DNA from: Proteiniphilum sp.
GTDB taxonomy: Bacteria; Bacteroidota; Bacteroidia; Bacteroidales; Dysgonomonadaceae
Direction of reading: 5' to 3'
Length of the DNA: 64,000 nucleotides
Assembly: GCA_028709605.1 (NCBI GenBank)
Contig: JAQVWR010000002.1
Span: forward strand, 1 to 64,000
Shown one piece after another: positions 17,443 to 26,670 of the stretch. Each line of letters opens with the position of its first letter. Positions within the stretch are counted from its first letter, which is position 1. Below the pieces are notes generated by a model, which saw nothing but the letters and a program-made list of their open reading frames with translations, searched no databases and was not told the origin of the DNA. The position numbers and the translations under genes were made by a program.

Positions 17443-18579
17443 ATGGAAAAAGATCATAAACAGCACGACGAGAAGATGGTCACGGTGGCCATTCATACCT
17501 ATGAGAAGGCACATATCCTGAAATCGATTTTAGAGGAGGAAGGGATCCCGGCAGTGATCCACGGCATCAAGATGATTGAACCGGTCATCCCGGGCAACGT
17601 ACGGGTGAGGATCAACGAAAGCGATCTGCCCCGCGCACTGCGGATCATCGAAGAGGTGGACTTCACCTCACAAGTGGAAAACAGGGAGGTGAACGAGATC
17701 AAAAAAGAGATCCTGGTACCGGTCGATTTCTCCGATTATTCCCTGAGTGCCTGTGAATTTGGTTTTCGTTTAGCCCGTGACCTCGATTGTGAGGTGAAAT
17801 TGATGCATGCATTCTTTACTCCCTTTTATCCGGCTTCGGTACCGTTTGGCGATTCTTTTACCATACAGCCGGCAGACAAAACAATCTATCAGGATGTAAA
17901 GAGCAAAACGGAGAAAGAGATGAAACATCTGGTCTCGAAAATTGAAGGCCAGATAACCACCGGGATCCTGCCCGAGGTATCCTTCCAGACCTTGTTGGTG
18001 GAAGGACTCCCCGAGGAGGAGATTATCTCCTATTCCAGGAAGATCAGGCCCACGGCGATCGTGATGGGTACCAGGGGCCGCAATGCCAAAGATCTGGACC
18101 TGATCGGCAGCGTAACCGCTGAGGTCATGGACGGGTGCCGGACACCGGTATTTGCCATTCCAGAAGGTACACAGGTAAGAGGGCTGGCGGAGATGAAAAC
18201 CATCGTCTTTCTCACCAATTTCCAGGAACGCGAGTTCAAGGCGTTCGACATCATGATGCAGTTCCTGAAACCTTATCCCGTGAAGGTCTACCTGACTCAT
18301 ATTGCCAAGAAAGAGGATGTGTGGAATGAGATCAGGCTGTCGGGCCTTCAAAATCGGTTTGCCGAGTTGTATCCGCACCTGCAGACCGAATACCGGCTGA
18401 TTGACCAGAACATCGGACTGGAAGAATCACTGGAAAAGTTCGTGAAAGAACATCAGATCGATATGATCTCCCTTTCCAGCTCGCGGAGGAACATCTTCGC
18501 CCGGATGTTCAATCCCGGCATCGCCCGCCGCATGCTGTTCCACTCCGATACCCCTCTGCTGGTGATCAAGGGAATGTAG
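17443..18579 (+). CDS. DUF2007-tandem universal stress protein fusion
   Basis: 378 residues in three parts. Residues about 12-75 form a DUF2007-like domain (VAIHTYEKAHILKSILEEEG) of the PII-like signalling type. Residues about 87-242 are a first UspA domain (EILVPVDFSDYS start; MGTRGRNAKD with the G-x2-G-x9-G type loop). Residues about 250-378 are a second, degenerate UspA domain without an obvious nucleotide loop. Cytoplasmic. The fusion suggests stress signalling by nucleotide binding; the ligand is unknown. A strong terminator follows 20 bp after the stop. Confidence 0.88.
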   Translation: MEKDHKQHDEKMVTVAIHTYEKAHILKSILEEEGIPAVIHGIKMIEPVIPGNVRVRINESDLPRALRIIEEVDFTSQVENREVNEIKKEILVPVDFSDYSLSACEFGFRLARDLDCEVKLMHAFFTPFYPASVPFGDSFTIQPADKTIYQDVKSKTEKEMKHLVSKIEGQITTGILPEVSFQTLLVEGLPEEEIISYSRKIRPTAIVMGTRGRNAKDLDLIGSVTAEVMDGCRTPVFAIPEGTQVRGLAEMKTIVFLTNFQEREFKAFDIMMQFLKPYPVKVYLTHIAKKEDVWNEIRLSGLQNRFAELYPHLQTEYRLIDQNIGLEESLEKFVKEHQIDMISLSSSRRNIFARMFNPGIARRMLFHSDTPLLVIKGM

Positions 18580-18599
18580 CTCCTGCTGCAGGGTACATC

Positions 18600-18631
18600 A
18601 AAAAGGGCCTCTGTTTACAGAGGCCCTTTTT
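18600..18631. terminator. Strong bidirectional intrinsic terminator
   Basis: A 14-bp perfect stem (arms 18600-18613 and 18618-18631, core GGGCCTCTG) with a TTTA loop, A-run on one side and T-run on the other. It lies between the convergent stress protein gene (plus) and ompH (minus) and can end transcription in both directions. Confidence 0.93.
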
Positions 18632-18655
18632 GGGAGGTGTTTGTGCTGGCAACTT

Positions 18656-19165
18656 TTACTTGATTCCCAGTTTGGTCTTTACCTGTGAAGTGATGTTTAC
18701 TGCCGTCGGGCTCACATACACAATGGGTGATTGCATGGTGGAGACATCGAACACAAAAGTGTAGTTGTTTGTATCCCCAATCGCCTTGATTGCATCGGCG
18801 ATCCTTTTGTTCACAGGCTCCAGTAACTTCTGCTGTAATTGCTGCATCTCCTGCTGGCTGTTCTGCAGATAGGTTTGATATCTCTGCTGAATCTGGGTCA
18901 GTTGTTGCTGTTGATCTTGCTTCACGGCTTCGGATGTGGGCTTATTCTTGTCGAACTCCTCTGCTTTTTTGTTGAACTCATCCACCAAAGCTTGTCCGTT
19001 CTTGGTGATTTCTTCCTGTTTGCTGTTCAGTTCGGTCTCAATACCGGAGAGCTCCGGCATGGCGGAAAAGATCTCCTGAGCGTTGACGTACGCAATCTTC
19101 ACATCTTGTGCAACTGCCGCGATGGGAGCAAGTGCAATCATACAGATCAATAATTTCTTTAACAT
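18656..19165 (-). CDS. Skp/OmpH-family periplasmic chaperone (second copy)
   Basis: 169 residues from the ATG at 19165. Signal peptide about 1-20 (ending AAVAQ), then the long charged coiled coil of Skp/OmpH (about 40-120, Gln-rich: QDQQQQLTQIQQRY) and a beta-strand core at the C-terminus (YTFVFDVSTMQSPIVYVS). Skp trimers hold unfolded outer-membrane proteins on the way to BamA, which is encoded upstream. An in-frame upstream ATG at 19201 is ignored because it would put 12 residues before the signal peptide. Confidence 0.92.
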   Translation of the reverse strand: MLKKLLICMIALAPIAAVAQDVKIAYVNAQEIFSAMPELSGIETELNSKQEEITKNGQALVDEFNKKAEEFDKNKPTSEAVKQDQQQQLTQIQQRYQTYLQNSQQEMQQLQQKLLEPVNKRIADAIKAIGDTNNYTFVFDVSTMQSPIVYVSPTAVNITSQVKTKLGIK

Positions 19166-19232
19166 GGTTCTATGTATCATTTTTAATTTATAATGCTGCA
19201 ATGAAATCGGCTACAAAGTTACTCTTTTATTT

Positions 19233-19745
19233 TTAATAGCCTAATCGGGCGAGTACCAGATCACTGATATCAATTGAAGGGGACGCAAAAATCACCGATG
19301 TGGCAGAAGCACGATCCACTACCAGGGCATAGCCCTGCTCAGTGGCGATCTCCTTGATCGTTTCGTAAATACTGTCCTGAATGGGTTTGATCAGCTTCTC
19401 CTGTTGGGAGAACAATGCCCCCTGGGGTCCGAAGTACCGGTTACGCAACTCCTGGATAGCGTTCTCTTTCGTCACGATCTCGTTTTCGCGTTTTGTCTTT
19501 TCACTCCCCGCCAGGAAGACCAGATCGGCCTGGTATTTCTTGTACAGGGCATTTACAGTCCCCACCTCCTGGTCCACTTCTTTTTGCCACTCCTGTGAGA
19601 GTGATTCCAGCTGCTTGTTGGCACTCTCATAGGCGGGTATCTTCTTCAGCATATATTCCATATCAATCAGCGCATATTTCTGTGCATAGCTGTTCCCCAT
19701 GGAGATCGTTATCAAGAAACCGAAAATAAATAATGCTCTTTTCAT
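19233..19745 (-). CDS. Skp/OmpH-family periplasmic chaperone (first copy)
   Basis: 170 residues. Signal peptide about 1-21 (ending SYAQ), coiled-coil arms about 35-120 and C-terminal strands ending in DLVLARLGY. Same family and architecture as the gene 67 bp downstream, with clearly diverged sequence, so the duplication is old. Tandem ompH genes behind bamA are standard in Bacteroidetes. Confidence 0.92.
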   Translation of the reverse strand: MKRALFIFGFLITISMGNSYAQKYALIDMEYMLKKIPAYESANKQLESLSQEWQKEVDQEVGTVNALYKKYQADLVFLAGSEKTKRENEIVTKENAIQELRNRYFGPQGALFSQQEKLIKPIQDSIYETIKEIATEQGYALVVDRASATSVIFASPSIDISDLVLARLGY

Positions 19746-19849
19746 ATCTTTTTTTTTAGATGTTTGAAACAGGTGATCCTGTCAGGTAAGACGATTCTAA
19801 GGATCTAACGTTTAGCATGATGTACGTAAAAATTGTTAAAGAGCAATAA

Positions 19850-19878
19850 ACAACCCATGTCCGGCAGAAGTGGGTTGT
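19850..19878 (-). terminator. Weak terminator-like hairpin after bamA
   Basis: Inverted repeat ACAACCCA/TGGGTTGT (19850-19857 with 19871-19878), 13-base loop, 31 bp after the bamA stop in the direction of transcription. Only a short interrupted T-run follows, so read-through into the ompH genes is likely. Confidence 0.35.
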
Positions 19879-19908
19879 GATGCAGTTTTCATTCTTCCGG
19901 CTCTTCCG

Positions 19909-22590
19909 TCAGAATTCCTGGCCGATGATGAAATGGAACTGACTTCCGCCTCTTTGCCTGCTTCCTGTACCGAAGACGGTATCAAAACCGTAGGCCCAGT
20001 CAATCCCCATCAATCCGATCATCGGAAGGAAGATGCGTGCACCCACACCTGCAGAACGCTTCAGATCGAAAGGGTTGAGATCGTTCACCTTTTTCCAGGC
20101 ATTCCCCGCTTCTAAGAAAGCCACCCCATAGATGGTGGAGTTGGGTTCCAGGATGAAGGGATATCGCAGTTCCAGCCCCAGTCTTGTATAAGCCCTCGCC
20201 TGCTGTGCAATGGAGTTGTTCTCATACCCTCTCAGGGCAACATTCTCCGTGGCAAACGAGTTCGAATATCCGCTCATGCCGTCACCTCCCACGTCGAATG
20301 TCTCAAATGGGGTTTCCTTGTTCTTGTTGTAATGGCCCAGCACCCCGAATTCTACCCTTGTTGCGATCACCGGCGTGCGTTTTACCGTGGAGGGGGTGAG
20401 CGGGGTGAAGGTGCGGATCTTCAGTTTCCATTTGTGGTATTCGTTCCACCGGTATTTTTCCGGATTGTTGTATGCCATTGCACCGTAATCATTTCCGTCC
20501 CACAGGGAGAAGGGCGGTGTGGCACTCACACTCAGGGTAAACTGTGATCCGGTTCGGGTATAGATCGGGTTGTCGGTAGATATGCGGGAAAGAGTGAGCC
20601 CGAGCGTGATGCTGTGGCTGACACCGGTCTGAAAGGGAAACTGGTTCCAAGACCAGTTTTTCAGTCCGTAGCGCTGGAACCCGAGCTCGGCCATAAACTG
20701 GAAATAATCGTCGGGCCACTCCAGTCTCTTCCCGTAACCCAGAGAAAAGCCCAGCATGCTGAATACCTGGTTCGGGTCATAGGCATATTCTGCCATATCC
20801 TGATAGCCTCCATAGCCTCCATAGCCGCCATATCCTCCGTATCCTCCATAAGGGTATCCTCCGTATCCGCCATAACCGTACATATATGGGTTGTAATAGC
20901 TGTTCTGTGAATAGTAATCGCTGTTCAGACCGGTATATCGGGAGTAATAGGCATTCAAAGAGAGGTTGTTGGGCCTTTTTCCGCCGAACCAGGGCTCCAT
21001 GAACTGGAACTGATAGGATTGGTAATAACGGCCATTGGTTTGGGCACTCAATACCAATGTTTGTCCTTCCCCCTGCGGGATGATGCCCCGGTGCATGGAC
21101 GGGTTGAGCAGGTTCTGCAGGGAGAAGTTGTTCAGTTTCAGACTCAGTTTGCCTACCAGTCCGGTTACCCCCCATCCGGCGGAGAATTCGATCTGGTCAT
21201 TTCCCTTCGATGTCAACGGATAGGTGATGTCTACCGTTCCATCTTCCGGATTGGGATTGATTCCTCCTGAGATGTCGGCAGAGAGGGCCTCCGGATCAAA
21301 GTGGCCCGTCTGGGCGATCTCACGTACCGAGCGCAGGAGATCCTCTTTGCTGAAGACGGCTCCCGGTTTGGTTCGCAATTCCCGGCGGATCACATCTTCA
21401 TAGAGACGGTCGTTCCCTTGAATGATCACCCGCTTGATCGTGGCTTTGGGCCCTTCCACCACGCGCAGCTCCAGGTCCACCGAGTCTTTCTCGATGTTGA
21501 TCTCTACCGGATCAATGTGTGAGAAGAGGTAGCCGTTGTTCTGGTACAGGTTTACGGCTGCATCTTCATCGCTGATCAGTCGCTCCTGCAGCTTCTTCTG
21601 GTTATAGACATCGCCGGGTGCCATATTGAGCAACCGTCCCAGTTGGACAGAGGGATACTGGGTGTTGCCCACCCAGTTGATGGAGCGGATGTGATATCGG
21701 GGTCCCTCCTCTAAGGCAATCTCAATATTGACCGTTTTATCATTGTGTTTGTATACGGTGTCGCGGATGATCTCTGCATCGCGGTAGCCCTTCTCGTGAT
21801 ATTTGGTGATCAGGTTTTTTTTATCTTCTTTGTAGAGGTCTTCCACAAATTTCTTTGACCGGAACAGGTTGCGGATTTTTCCTTTCTCGTTGGTTTTCTT
21901 CATCGCCCTTTTCAGCTGATTGTCGGTGAGCGCCTCGTTTCCTTCGATGAGAATACTGTTGACTTTCAGCTTTTCTTTCTTATCGACGTTGATCTCCAGT
22001 ATGACCTGATTGTGCTGGGTGGTGTCGGGGCGCTGGAAGATTCGTACTTCAGCATCCCCGAAGCCTTTTTCATCAAAGAAGCTCTTGATGATGGTTTCCG
22101 CGCGGTCAATCTGGGGAGGAGTGATCTGGTTCCCTTTTACAAACCCGATCTTCTTTTCGATGTCATCCTGTTCGCTCTTCTTCATGCCGAAATAGCGGAT
22201 GTTGGTCACCCTGGGACGATCGGTGAGGTGGATCTCCAGCCATACGCTGTCGCCCTCAATCTTTGTCTGCAGGATCTTGACATCTGAGAACAGCCCCTGG
22301 CGCCAGAACCGTTTCAACGCTCCGGTAATCTCTTCCCCCGGGATCTGTATCTGCCGTCCCTTGGAAAGGCCGGAGAAGCCCACCAATACAAACTTCTGGT
22401 CCTCATACATGGTGCCTTCCACACCGGTCACGTCGATATCGGCGATGGTATACTTCCGGGGGGGGGCCGTATAATTCACATTCAGCTCCGTAGGCAGGGG
22501 GGCGGATAGGGTGTCATTGGTCTGCGCCAGTAATGCTGCCTGTGAAAGTATGGTGGCTAATAGAAGTAAAGGGAATGTTCTCTTCAACAT
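19909..22590 (-). CDS. bamA: BamA outer-membrane assembly factor
   Basis: Central pore of the machine that inserts beta-barrel proteins in the outer membrane. 893 residues, long for the family (often about 800). Signal peptide about 1-22; POTRA domains about 45-430; Omp85 barrel about 480-893, ending in an aromatic residue (IIGQEF). An insert rich in Gly and Tyr (about residues 560-605, repeated GGY) interrupts the early barrel strands and looks like an extended surface loop. Neighbours upstream (uppS) and downstream (two skp/ompH genes) form the envelope cluster conserved in this phylum. Confidence 0.95.
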   Translation of the reverse strand: MLKRTFPLLLLATILSQAALLAQTNDTLSAPLPTELNVNYTAPPRKYTIADIDVTGVEGTMYEDQKFVLVGFSGLSKGRQIQIPGEEITGALKRFWRQGLFSDVKILQTKIEGDSVWLEIHLTDRPRVTNIRYFGMKKSEQDDIEKKIGFVKGNQITPPQIDRAETIIKSFFDEKGFGDAEVRIFQRPDTTQHNQVILEINVDKKEKLKVNSILIEGNEALTDNQLKRAMKKTNEKGKIRNLFRSKKFVEDLYKEDKKNLITKYHEKGYRDAEIIRDTVYKHNDKTVNIEIALEEGPRYHIRSINWVGNTQYPSVQLGRLLNMAPGDVYNQKKLQERLISDEDAAVNLYQNNGYLFSHIDPVEINIEKDSVDLELRVVEGPKATIKRVIIQGNDRLYEDVIRRELRTKPGAVFSKEDLLRSVREIAQTGHFDPEALSADISGGINPNPEDGTVDITYPLTSKGNDQIEFSAGWGVTGLVGKLSLKLNNFSLQNLLNPSMHRGIIPQGEGQTLVLSAQTNGRYYQSYQFQFMEPWFGGKRPNNLSLNAYYSRYTGLNSDYYSQNSYYNPYMYGYGGYGGYPYGGYGGYGGYGGYGGYQDMAEYAYDPNQVFSMLGFSLGYGKRLEWPDDYFQFMAELGFQRYGLKNWSWNQFPFQTGVSHSITLGLTLSRISTDNPIYTRTGSQFTLSVSATPPFSLWDGNDYGAMAYNNPEKYRWNEYHKWKLKIRTFTPLTPSTVKRTPVIATRVEFGVLGHYNKNKETPFETFDVGGDGMSGYSNSFATENVALRGYENNSIAQQARAYTRLGLELRYPFILEPNSTIYGVAFLEAGNAWKKVNDLNPFDLKRSAGVGARIFLPMIGLMGIDWAYGFDTVFGTGSRQRGGSQFHFIIGQEF
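20803..20880 (-). repeat. 9-bp GGY-coding repeat inside bamA
   Basis: Seven nearly identical 9-bp units, interrupted once by 6 bp and followed by one degenerate unit, encode a run of Gly-Gly-Tyr at BamA residues about 571-596. Units differ only at one or two positions, mostly synonymous. In-frame unit length allows copy-number change without breaking the gene. Confidence 0.88.
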
Positions 22591-22635
22591 TGTGATATTT
22601 TTCTTTTCGCTGATTGTCAGTGGTTCAGTGTAGAT

Positions 22636-23388
22636 TCATTTTTGATCCGATTCGATCTGTTCGCTGATCATGCCATATCGCCTTTCTCGTTTCTGATAAT
22701 TCAGAATGGCTTTGTAAAGCTCCTCTTCGTTAAAATCAGGCCAGAAGGTCTCCGTGAAATAAAATTCCGTATAGGCACATTGCCATAAAAGGAAATTACT
22801 GATTCTCTGTTCACCTCCGGTACGGATCAGCAGATCGGGATCGGGAAGATCGCGGGTGGTGAGATACTGGCTGAGGATCTCTTCGTTAATCTCCTCTTCC
22901 CGCAGGGTACCGGCTTTTACATCACGGCTGATCTTTCTGGCGGCTTCTGTCAGCTCCCACTTGGAGGAATAGCTGAGAGCGATCACCAGGGTGAGCCTCT
23001 CTCCGCCGGCGGTCTCATGAATACACTCCTGAAGGGTCTCCCGTACATGGCCGGGTAACCGGTCTACATTGCCGATACAAACGATCCTTACGCCGTTCTT
23101 TTTCAGCGCTGCTGTCTCCCGTGTGAGGGCATAGACCATCAAATCCATCAGCCCGTTCACCTCCTCTGAGGGACGACGCCAGTTCTCCGTGGAAAAAGCA
23201 TATAGCGTAAGGTATTGAACCGATGCCCTGGAGGCGGCTTCCGCCACCCTCCTGATCGCTTCTACACCTTCTTTGTGTCCTTCGCCTCTGTCTAAACCCC
23301 TGGCTTTTGCCCAGCGTCCGTTCCCATCCATGATAATGGCTATATGGGCAGGAAGGCGGTTATGGTCCAGTTTGTCTATCAACGACAT
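22636..23388 (-). CDS. uppS: Isoprenyl transferase (undecaprenyl diphosphate synthase)
   Basis: Makes the C55 carrier lipid for peptidoglycan and O-antigen from farnesyl diphosphate and isopentenyl diphosphate. 250 residues. The catalytic Asp lies in IIMDGNGRWA (about 18-27); the SxxNWxRP-type motif is present as TENWRRP, and the C-terminal DLLIRTGGEQRISNF segment is complete. Precedes bamA by 45 bp in the same direction. Confidence 0.96.
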   Translation of the reverse strand: MSLIDKLDHNRLPAHIAIIMDGNGRWAKARGLDRGEGHKEGVEAIRRVAEAASRASVQYLTLYAFSTENWRRPSEEVNGLMDLMVYALTRETAALKKNGVRIVCIGNVDRLPGHVRETLQECIHETAGGERLTLVIALSYSSKWELTEAARKISRDVKAGTLREEEINEEILSQYLTTRDLPDPDLLIRTGGEQRISNFLLWQCAYTEFYFTETFWPDFNEEELYKAILNYQKRERRYGMISEQIESDQK

Positions 23389-23408
23389 CTTTTGTTGGCT
23401 GTTTTTTA

Positions 23409-24094
23409 TTAGTTACCGTAACAGGGATCCTCGCGTAAGCTGAAATCCCATGTAAGGTAGATCATTGTGATTGAATACCAGTCCTGATTCTTCAGGCGAC
23501 TTCCCTGAATGCCGTAGGGATGTTGCAGGTTTCATTCTGCCCCATTCTGTGTGACATCGAAGTCGTCACTGAACAGCTTCCTCATCGAAAATTCAATTCC
23601 GATATTCATCCTGTTTTTAATTTTATATTTCAATCCCGCTCCAAAAGGGATGTTCGCATTCAGGAACGATCGTTCCCCCGTGGCATATGTGAGCCCCGCA
23701 CCAGCTAGCAGATAGGGGTATAGCGCTTGGTATGCTGGTATTCATACCGGTCGCTGTAAGGCAGAAAATTGAATTCTACCTGTGAACCCACTCCTGTAAA
23801 GGTGCGGCGGAAAGCGCTTTGTGACCCGAACGGGAAGGAGTTGCCACTTTCTGCCGTATTGCCGGAGACGCTTCCTGTCAATATGTTCGCTTTCACAGCC
23901 CAATGGAGGCTGAGGTTGTAGCGCATCAGGAGACCCCCTGCAATGCCCGGATGCAGAAAAAAGCAGCTCTTGTTGGCATCACCCATGTAGGAAGAAGTGC
24001 CTGCAGCCCCTCCTATCTCGTATCGGTACTCCTGAGCGTGGAGGCCTGCGGATACAAAGAGGCAGCATAGCAGGGAGAGCCATAATGAGCGCAT
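23409..24094 (-). pseudogene. Broken DUF6089-like outer-membrane barrel gene
   Basis: The gene begins at ATG 24092-24094 with a signal peptide (ending LHAQ) and reads as a small outer-membrane barrel until a stop right after RYTPIC. One base appears missing in the CCCC run at 23715-23718; adding it gives YTPYLLAGAGLTYA and a good continuation (IPFGAGLKYKIKNRMNIGIEF split over 23590-23660). A second lesion, an in-frame TGA at 23532-23534, is followed in the same frame by RLKNQDWYSITMIYLTW and a normal stop at 23409-23411. Position before uppS-bamA is where Bacteroidetes carry a DUF6089 protein. Either a recent pseudogene or sequence errors. Confidence 0.75.
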
Positions 24095-24095
24095 C

Positions 24096-25451
24096 TTACA
24101 TTCCCGTAAATTTATTGAGGCATCCCCTCCATACATCCGTAATTTGAGCCTGATCGGAAGATATTCCGCCGAATATCCATATATGATTTTTCGTATCGGT
24201 AAGAACCGATGCGTGTGTTCGCTTTGGGAAGCTGGCGGGAAAAGACTGATTTTCTTCCGCTTCCTGCCAGTCCAGTCCGAAATTGTCGGAGAAGTACAGG
24301 AGGTTCTTTCCTGCAGACGCCGCCATCAGATAGGGTTTGTTGTCATAATAAAACAGACTGTTCCCTTGCAGGGTGAGCGATGAAGGTACCCTGGAAAGGA
24401 TAGAAGAAATAACACCCTCCTTTTTCTGCAGGATCCAGATCTGATTGGAGGGGATGTTGTCTGCTGTGGTTCTTCCCGCCAGCAAAATGTATTTTACCGA
24501 GAAGGATGTGGGGTTATCCACTTTCGTGGCAGCAAAATCCCTGACCGGGATGTTGTCGGGTACCTTGTTCCTCATCACTACCTGCGTGAAATCGGTTGTC
24601 TCCGCAAAACGGAGGCTGTTGTCGTGATCGATTGCCACCAGCAGAGCGCCCCCCACAGTCGCGGGAAGGGTGCCATAGATCGCTTTTACGCTGTAGGGTG
24701 CGGAGACGGCACTCCACACGATGCCGTCCGGCGAATGGTAGACCGTATTGCTTGTGTAGTCCAGGACAAAGATCCCCTTGTCGGAAACGGTGAGGGTAGA
24801 AAGATCGGTTGTTGTGGGCAGTCCCTGGATATTGAGTGAAGACCACTCAACGCCGTCGTCTGTCGGTGTACAGACTGCCTCAATCCTGTCAACCGTCCGG
24901 TAGTAGGTGATGAGACGCTCCCCGAGGGCAACGGTTTGTTGTGATAGGGGGGCCACAGGAAGATAGTTCGTTTTCAGATTCTCCCAGGTGAGGGTATAGG
25001 GGTCCTTCTGATAGATATGTAATTCGAAGGTGTATGTCCTGGTTGATTTCCCGTCCGGGGCGGTGGTGGTGATCTTTTGCAGCCGGTTGACCGCCACTGA
25101 GTCAGACGCTCGCCAGAGGAAGGTGCTGTCCGGATGCAGCGTAAGGGTCACCTGGGCGAAAGGGCTGTAGGTGCTGGCTCCCCTGATCGACAGTAACACG
25201 CTGTCGACATGAAACTGATAAGGCAGCGGTTTTTTGTTGAATATCCTGCCGTTGATCTGGTCAATGGTGAATTGTGTGGCAGATAAAAGAGCGGCGGTGT
25301 CCGTTTTGGATGAGATGGAGAACGCATATATCTGCGCATCAGGCGAATATTCCACATTGTCATTCGATGAATTCAGGCAAGAGGAGAGGGACAACAGGGT
25401 CATGACAAGCACCGATGCCAAGGAGAAATATTTAGATATCATTTGTTTCAA
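24096..25451 (-). CDS. DUF6242-type lipoprotein
   Basis: 451 residues. Lipoprotein signal with lipobox LSSC, Cys at 25. The rest is beta-rich and contains repeated short segments around TTDFTQVVMRNK and SSDQAQITDVWRG, consistent with a beta-propeller as expected for DUF6242 proteins of Bacteroidales. Function unknown; likely anchored to the outer membrane. It ends 1 bp before the broken barrel gene, so both were probably one unit with uppS-bamA. A -7 box (TACTTTTG, minus strand, 25480-25487) lies 28 bp upstream. Confidence 0.8.
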   Translation of the reverse strand: MKQMISKYFSLASVLVMTLLSLSSCLNSSNDNVEYSPDAQIYAFSISSKTDTAALLSATQFTIDQINGRIFNKKPLPYQFHVDSVLLSIRGASTYSPFAQVTLTLHPDSTFLWRASDSVAVNRLQKITTTAPDGKSTRTYTFELHIYQKDPYTLTWENLKTNYLPVAPLSQQTVALGERLITYYRTVDRIEAVCTPTDDGVEWSSLNIQGLPTTTDLSTLTVSDKGIFVLDYTSNTVYHSPDGIVWSAVSAPYSVKAIYGTLPATVGGALLVAIDHDNSLRFAETTDFTQVVMRNKVPDNIPVRDFAATKVDNPTSFSVKYILLAGRTTADNIPSNQIWILQKKEGVISSILSRVPSSLTLQGNSLFYYDNKPYLMAASAGKNLLYFSDNFGLDWQEAEENQSFPASFPKRTHASVLTDTKNHIWIFGGISSDQAQITDVWRGCLNKFTGM

Positions 25452-25479
25452 AAATATTGTACACCAGGTTTAAGTAGTG

Positions 25480-25487
25480 CAAAAGTA
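25480..25487 (-). promoter_or_regulatory. Putative -7 box for the DUF6242-uppS-bamA unit
   Basis: TACTTTTG (minus strand) fits TAnnTTTG and lies 28 bp before the lipoprotein start; no clear -33 box. Confidence 0.45.
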
Positions 25488-25524
25488 GAAAGATTTTTCG
25501 CTATAACCATATTAAAATGAATAT

Positions 25525-26595
25525 TTAAAGAAAATTTCGAGTTCTTTTACTCTTTAAATGAATTTGGAGCGAGCAGGCATATTTTTCGGCAGTGATGATT
25601 TCTCCCTGTATATCAGGTGCTTCCACCCCTTTGTGGAGAAGCATTTCAGACCTCTCCACATACGCTTCGTCCCATAGATCGCTGTCGATAAAAGTAGATA
25701 ACAGGCGGGATCCTCCCTCCACCAAAAGAGAGTGGATGTGCTCTCTGTAGAGGTGGTCAAGGATCTGTGTATTGGTATCTTTGTCGAAGTCTATCACGAT
25801 CTCTTTTACCTGGCGGGAGAGTGGGGGTTGCCTGCGGAGAGAGGCGGTAAAGACGATGGTGGGAGCCATCCCGTTGAACAGGGCCGCATGAGAAGGGATT
25901 CTATGTTCCCGGTCAATGACGATCCGGGTAGGGTGAGGCCCGAACCATTTCCGGGAGGTGAGCTGTGGGTTGTCGAGCAGGGCGGTATGGGTTCCCACCA
26001 GGATGCCCTGTACCTGTGTACGCAATTTGTGCACCATGCTTTGTGTGAGGGGGGTGGAGAGAATTGCCGGGGCTTTTTCTTCGAGCGATGTGCGCAGGTG
26101 GTCCATAAACCCGTCGCGGCTCTGAGCCCATTTCAGGATCACATAGGGCCTCTTTTGGAGCTGGTTGACAAAAAAGGCCCTGTTCAGCTCTCGCGCTTCT
26201 TCCTCCAGCATGCCTACCGTTACATCGATGCCGACCGCTCTCATCATGGCAATGCCCTTGCCGGATACCCCGGGGTTTGGATCCGTCACCGCCACGACTA
26301 CCTTCGGTATTTTCCGTGAAATAATCAGTTCGGAACAGGGCGGTGTTTTGCCGTAATGCGCACAGGGTTCGAGTGAGACATACAGGGTGGCTTCGGAGAG
26401 GAGCGACGGCTCTTTGACCGCAGCAATGGCGTTCACCTCCGCATGCGGCTCCCCGTATCGGCGGTGATATCCCTCGCCAATGATCTGGCCGTGGTGCACG
26501 ATGACGGCTCCCACCATGGGATTGGGGGCGGTATAACCCTCCCCCTTTCGGGCCAGCTGAAGACAACGCTCCATATATTTCGGAAGTACACTCAT
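25525..26595 (-). CDS. ribD: Bifunctional riboflavin deaminase/reductase RibD
   Basis: 356 residues carrying two enzymes of riboflavin synthesis. The N-terminal deaminase (about 1-145) has the zinc motif HAEVNAI and PCAHYGKTPPC. The C-terminal reductase (about 150-356) has the NADPH-binding and substrate segments (LKWAQSRDGF, LLVEGGSRLLS). No FMN riboswitch is visible upstream, where only 75 bp separate it from the divergent prmC. Confidence 0.95.
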   Translation of the reverse strand: MSVLPKYMERCLQLARKGEGYTAPNPMVGAVIVHHGQIIGEGYHRRYGEPHAEVNAIAAVKEPSLLSEATLYVSLEPCAHYGKTPPCSELIISRKIPKVVVAVTDPNPGVSGKGIAMMRAVGIDVTVGMLEEEARELNRAFFVNQLQKRPYVILKWAQSRDGFMDHLRTSLEEKAPAILSTPLTQSMVHKLRTQVQGILVGTHTALLDNPQLTSRKWFGPHPTRIVIDREHRIPSHAALFNGMAPTIVFTASLRRQPPLSRQVKEIVIDFDKDTNTQILDHLYREHIHSLLVEGGSRLLSTFIDSDLWDEAYVERSEMLLHKGVEAPDIQGEIITAEKYACSLQIHLKSKRTRNFL

Positions 26596-26602
26596 TTTTT
26601 TC

Positions 26603-26610
26603 TATCTTTG
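26603..26610 (+). promoter_or_regulatory. Putative -7 box for prmC-recX-comF
   Basis: TATCTTTG (TAnnTTTG), 60 bp before prmC, with a TTTC at 26578-26581 (21-bp spacing) as a one-mismatch -33 element. Confidence 0.5.
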
Positions 26611-26670
26611 TTATGGCGATGATCCGCCGCTCACTGCCGGAGGATCCTTTCTTTCAAACATTCATTCGTT

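Noticed and set aside
20803..20880. CRISPR-like short repeats
   Set aside because: Units are 9 bp, in frame and encode GGY inside bamA; no spacers.
26596..26670. FMN riboswitch upstream of ribD
   Set aside because: The spacer is only 75 bp and holds the prmC promoter; no FMN aptamer pattern.
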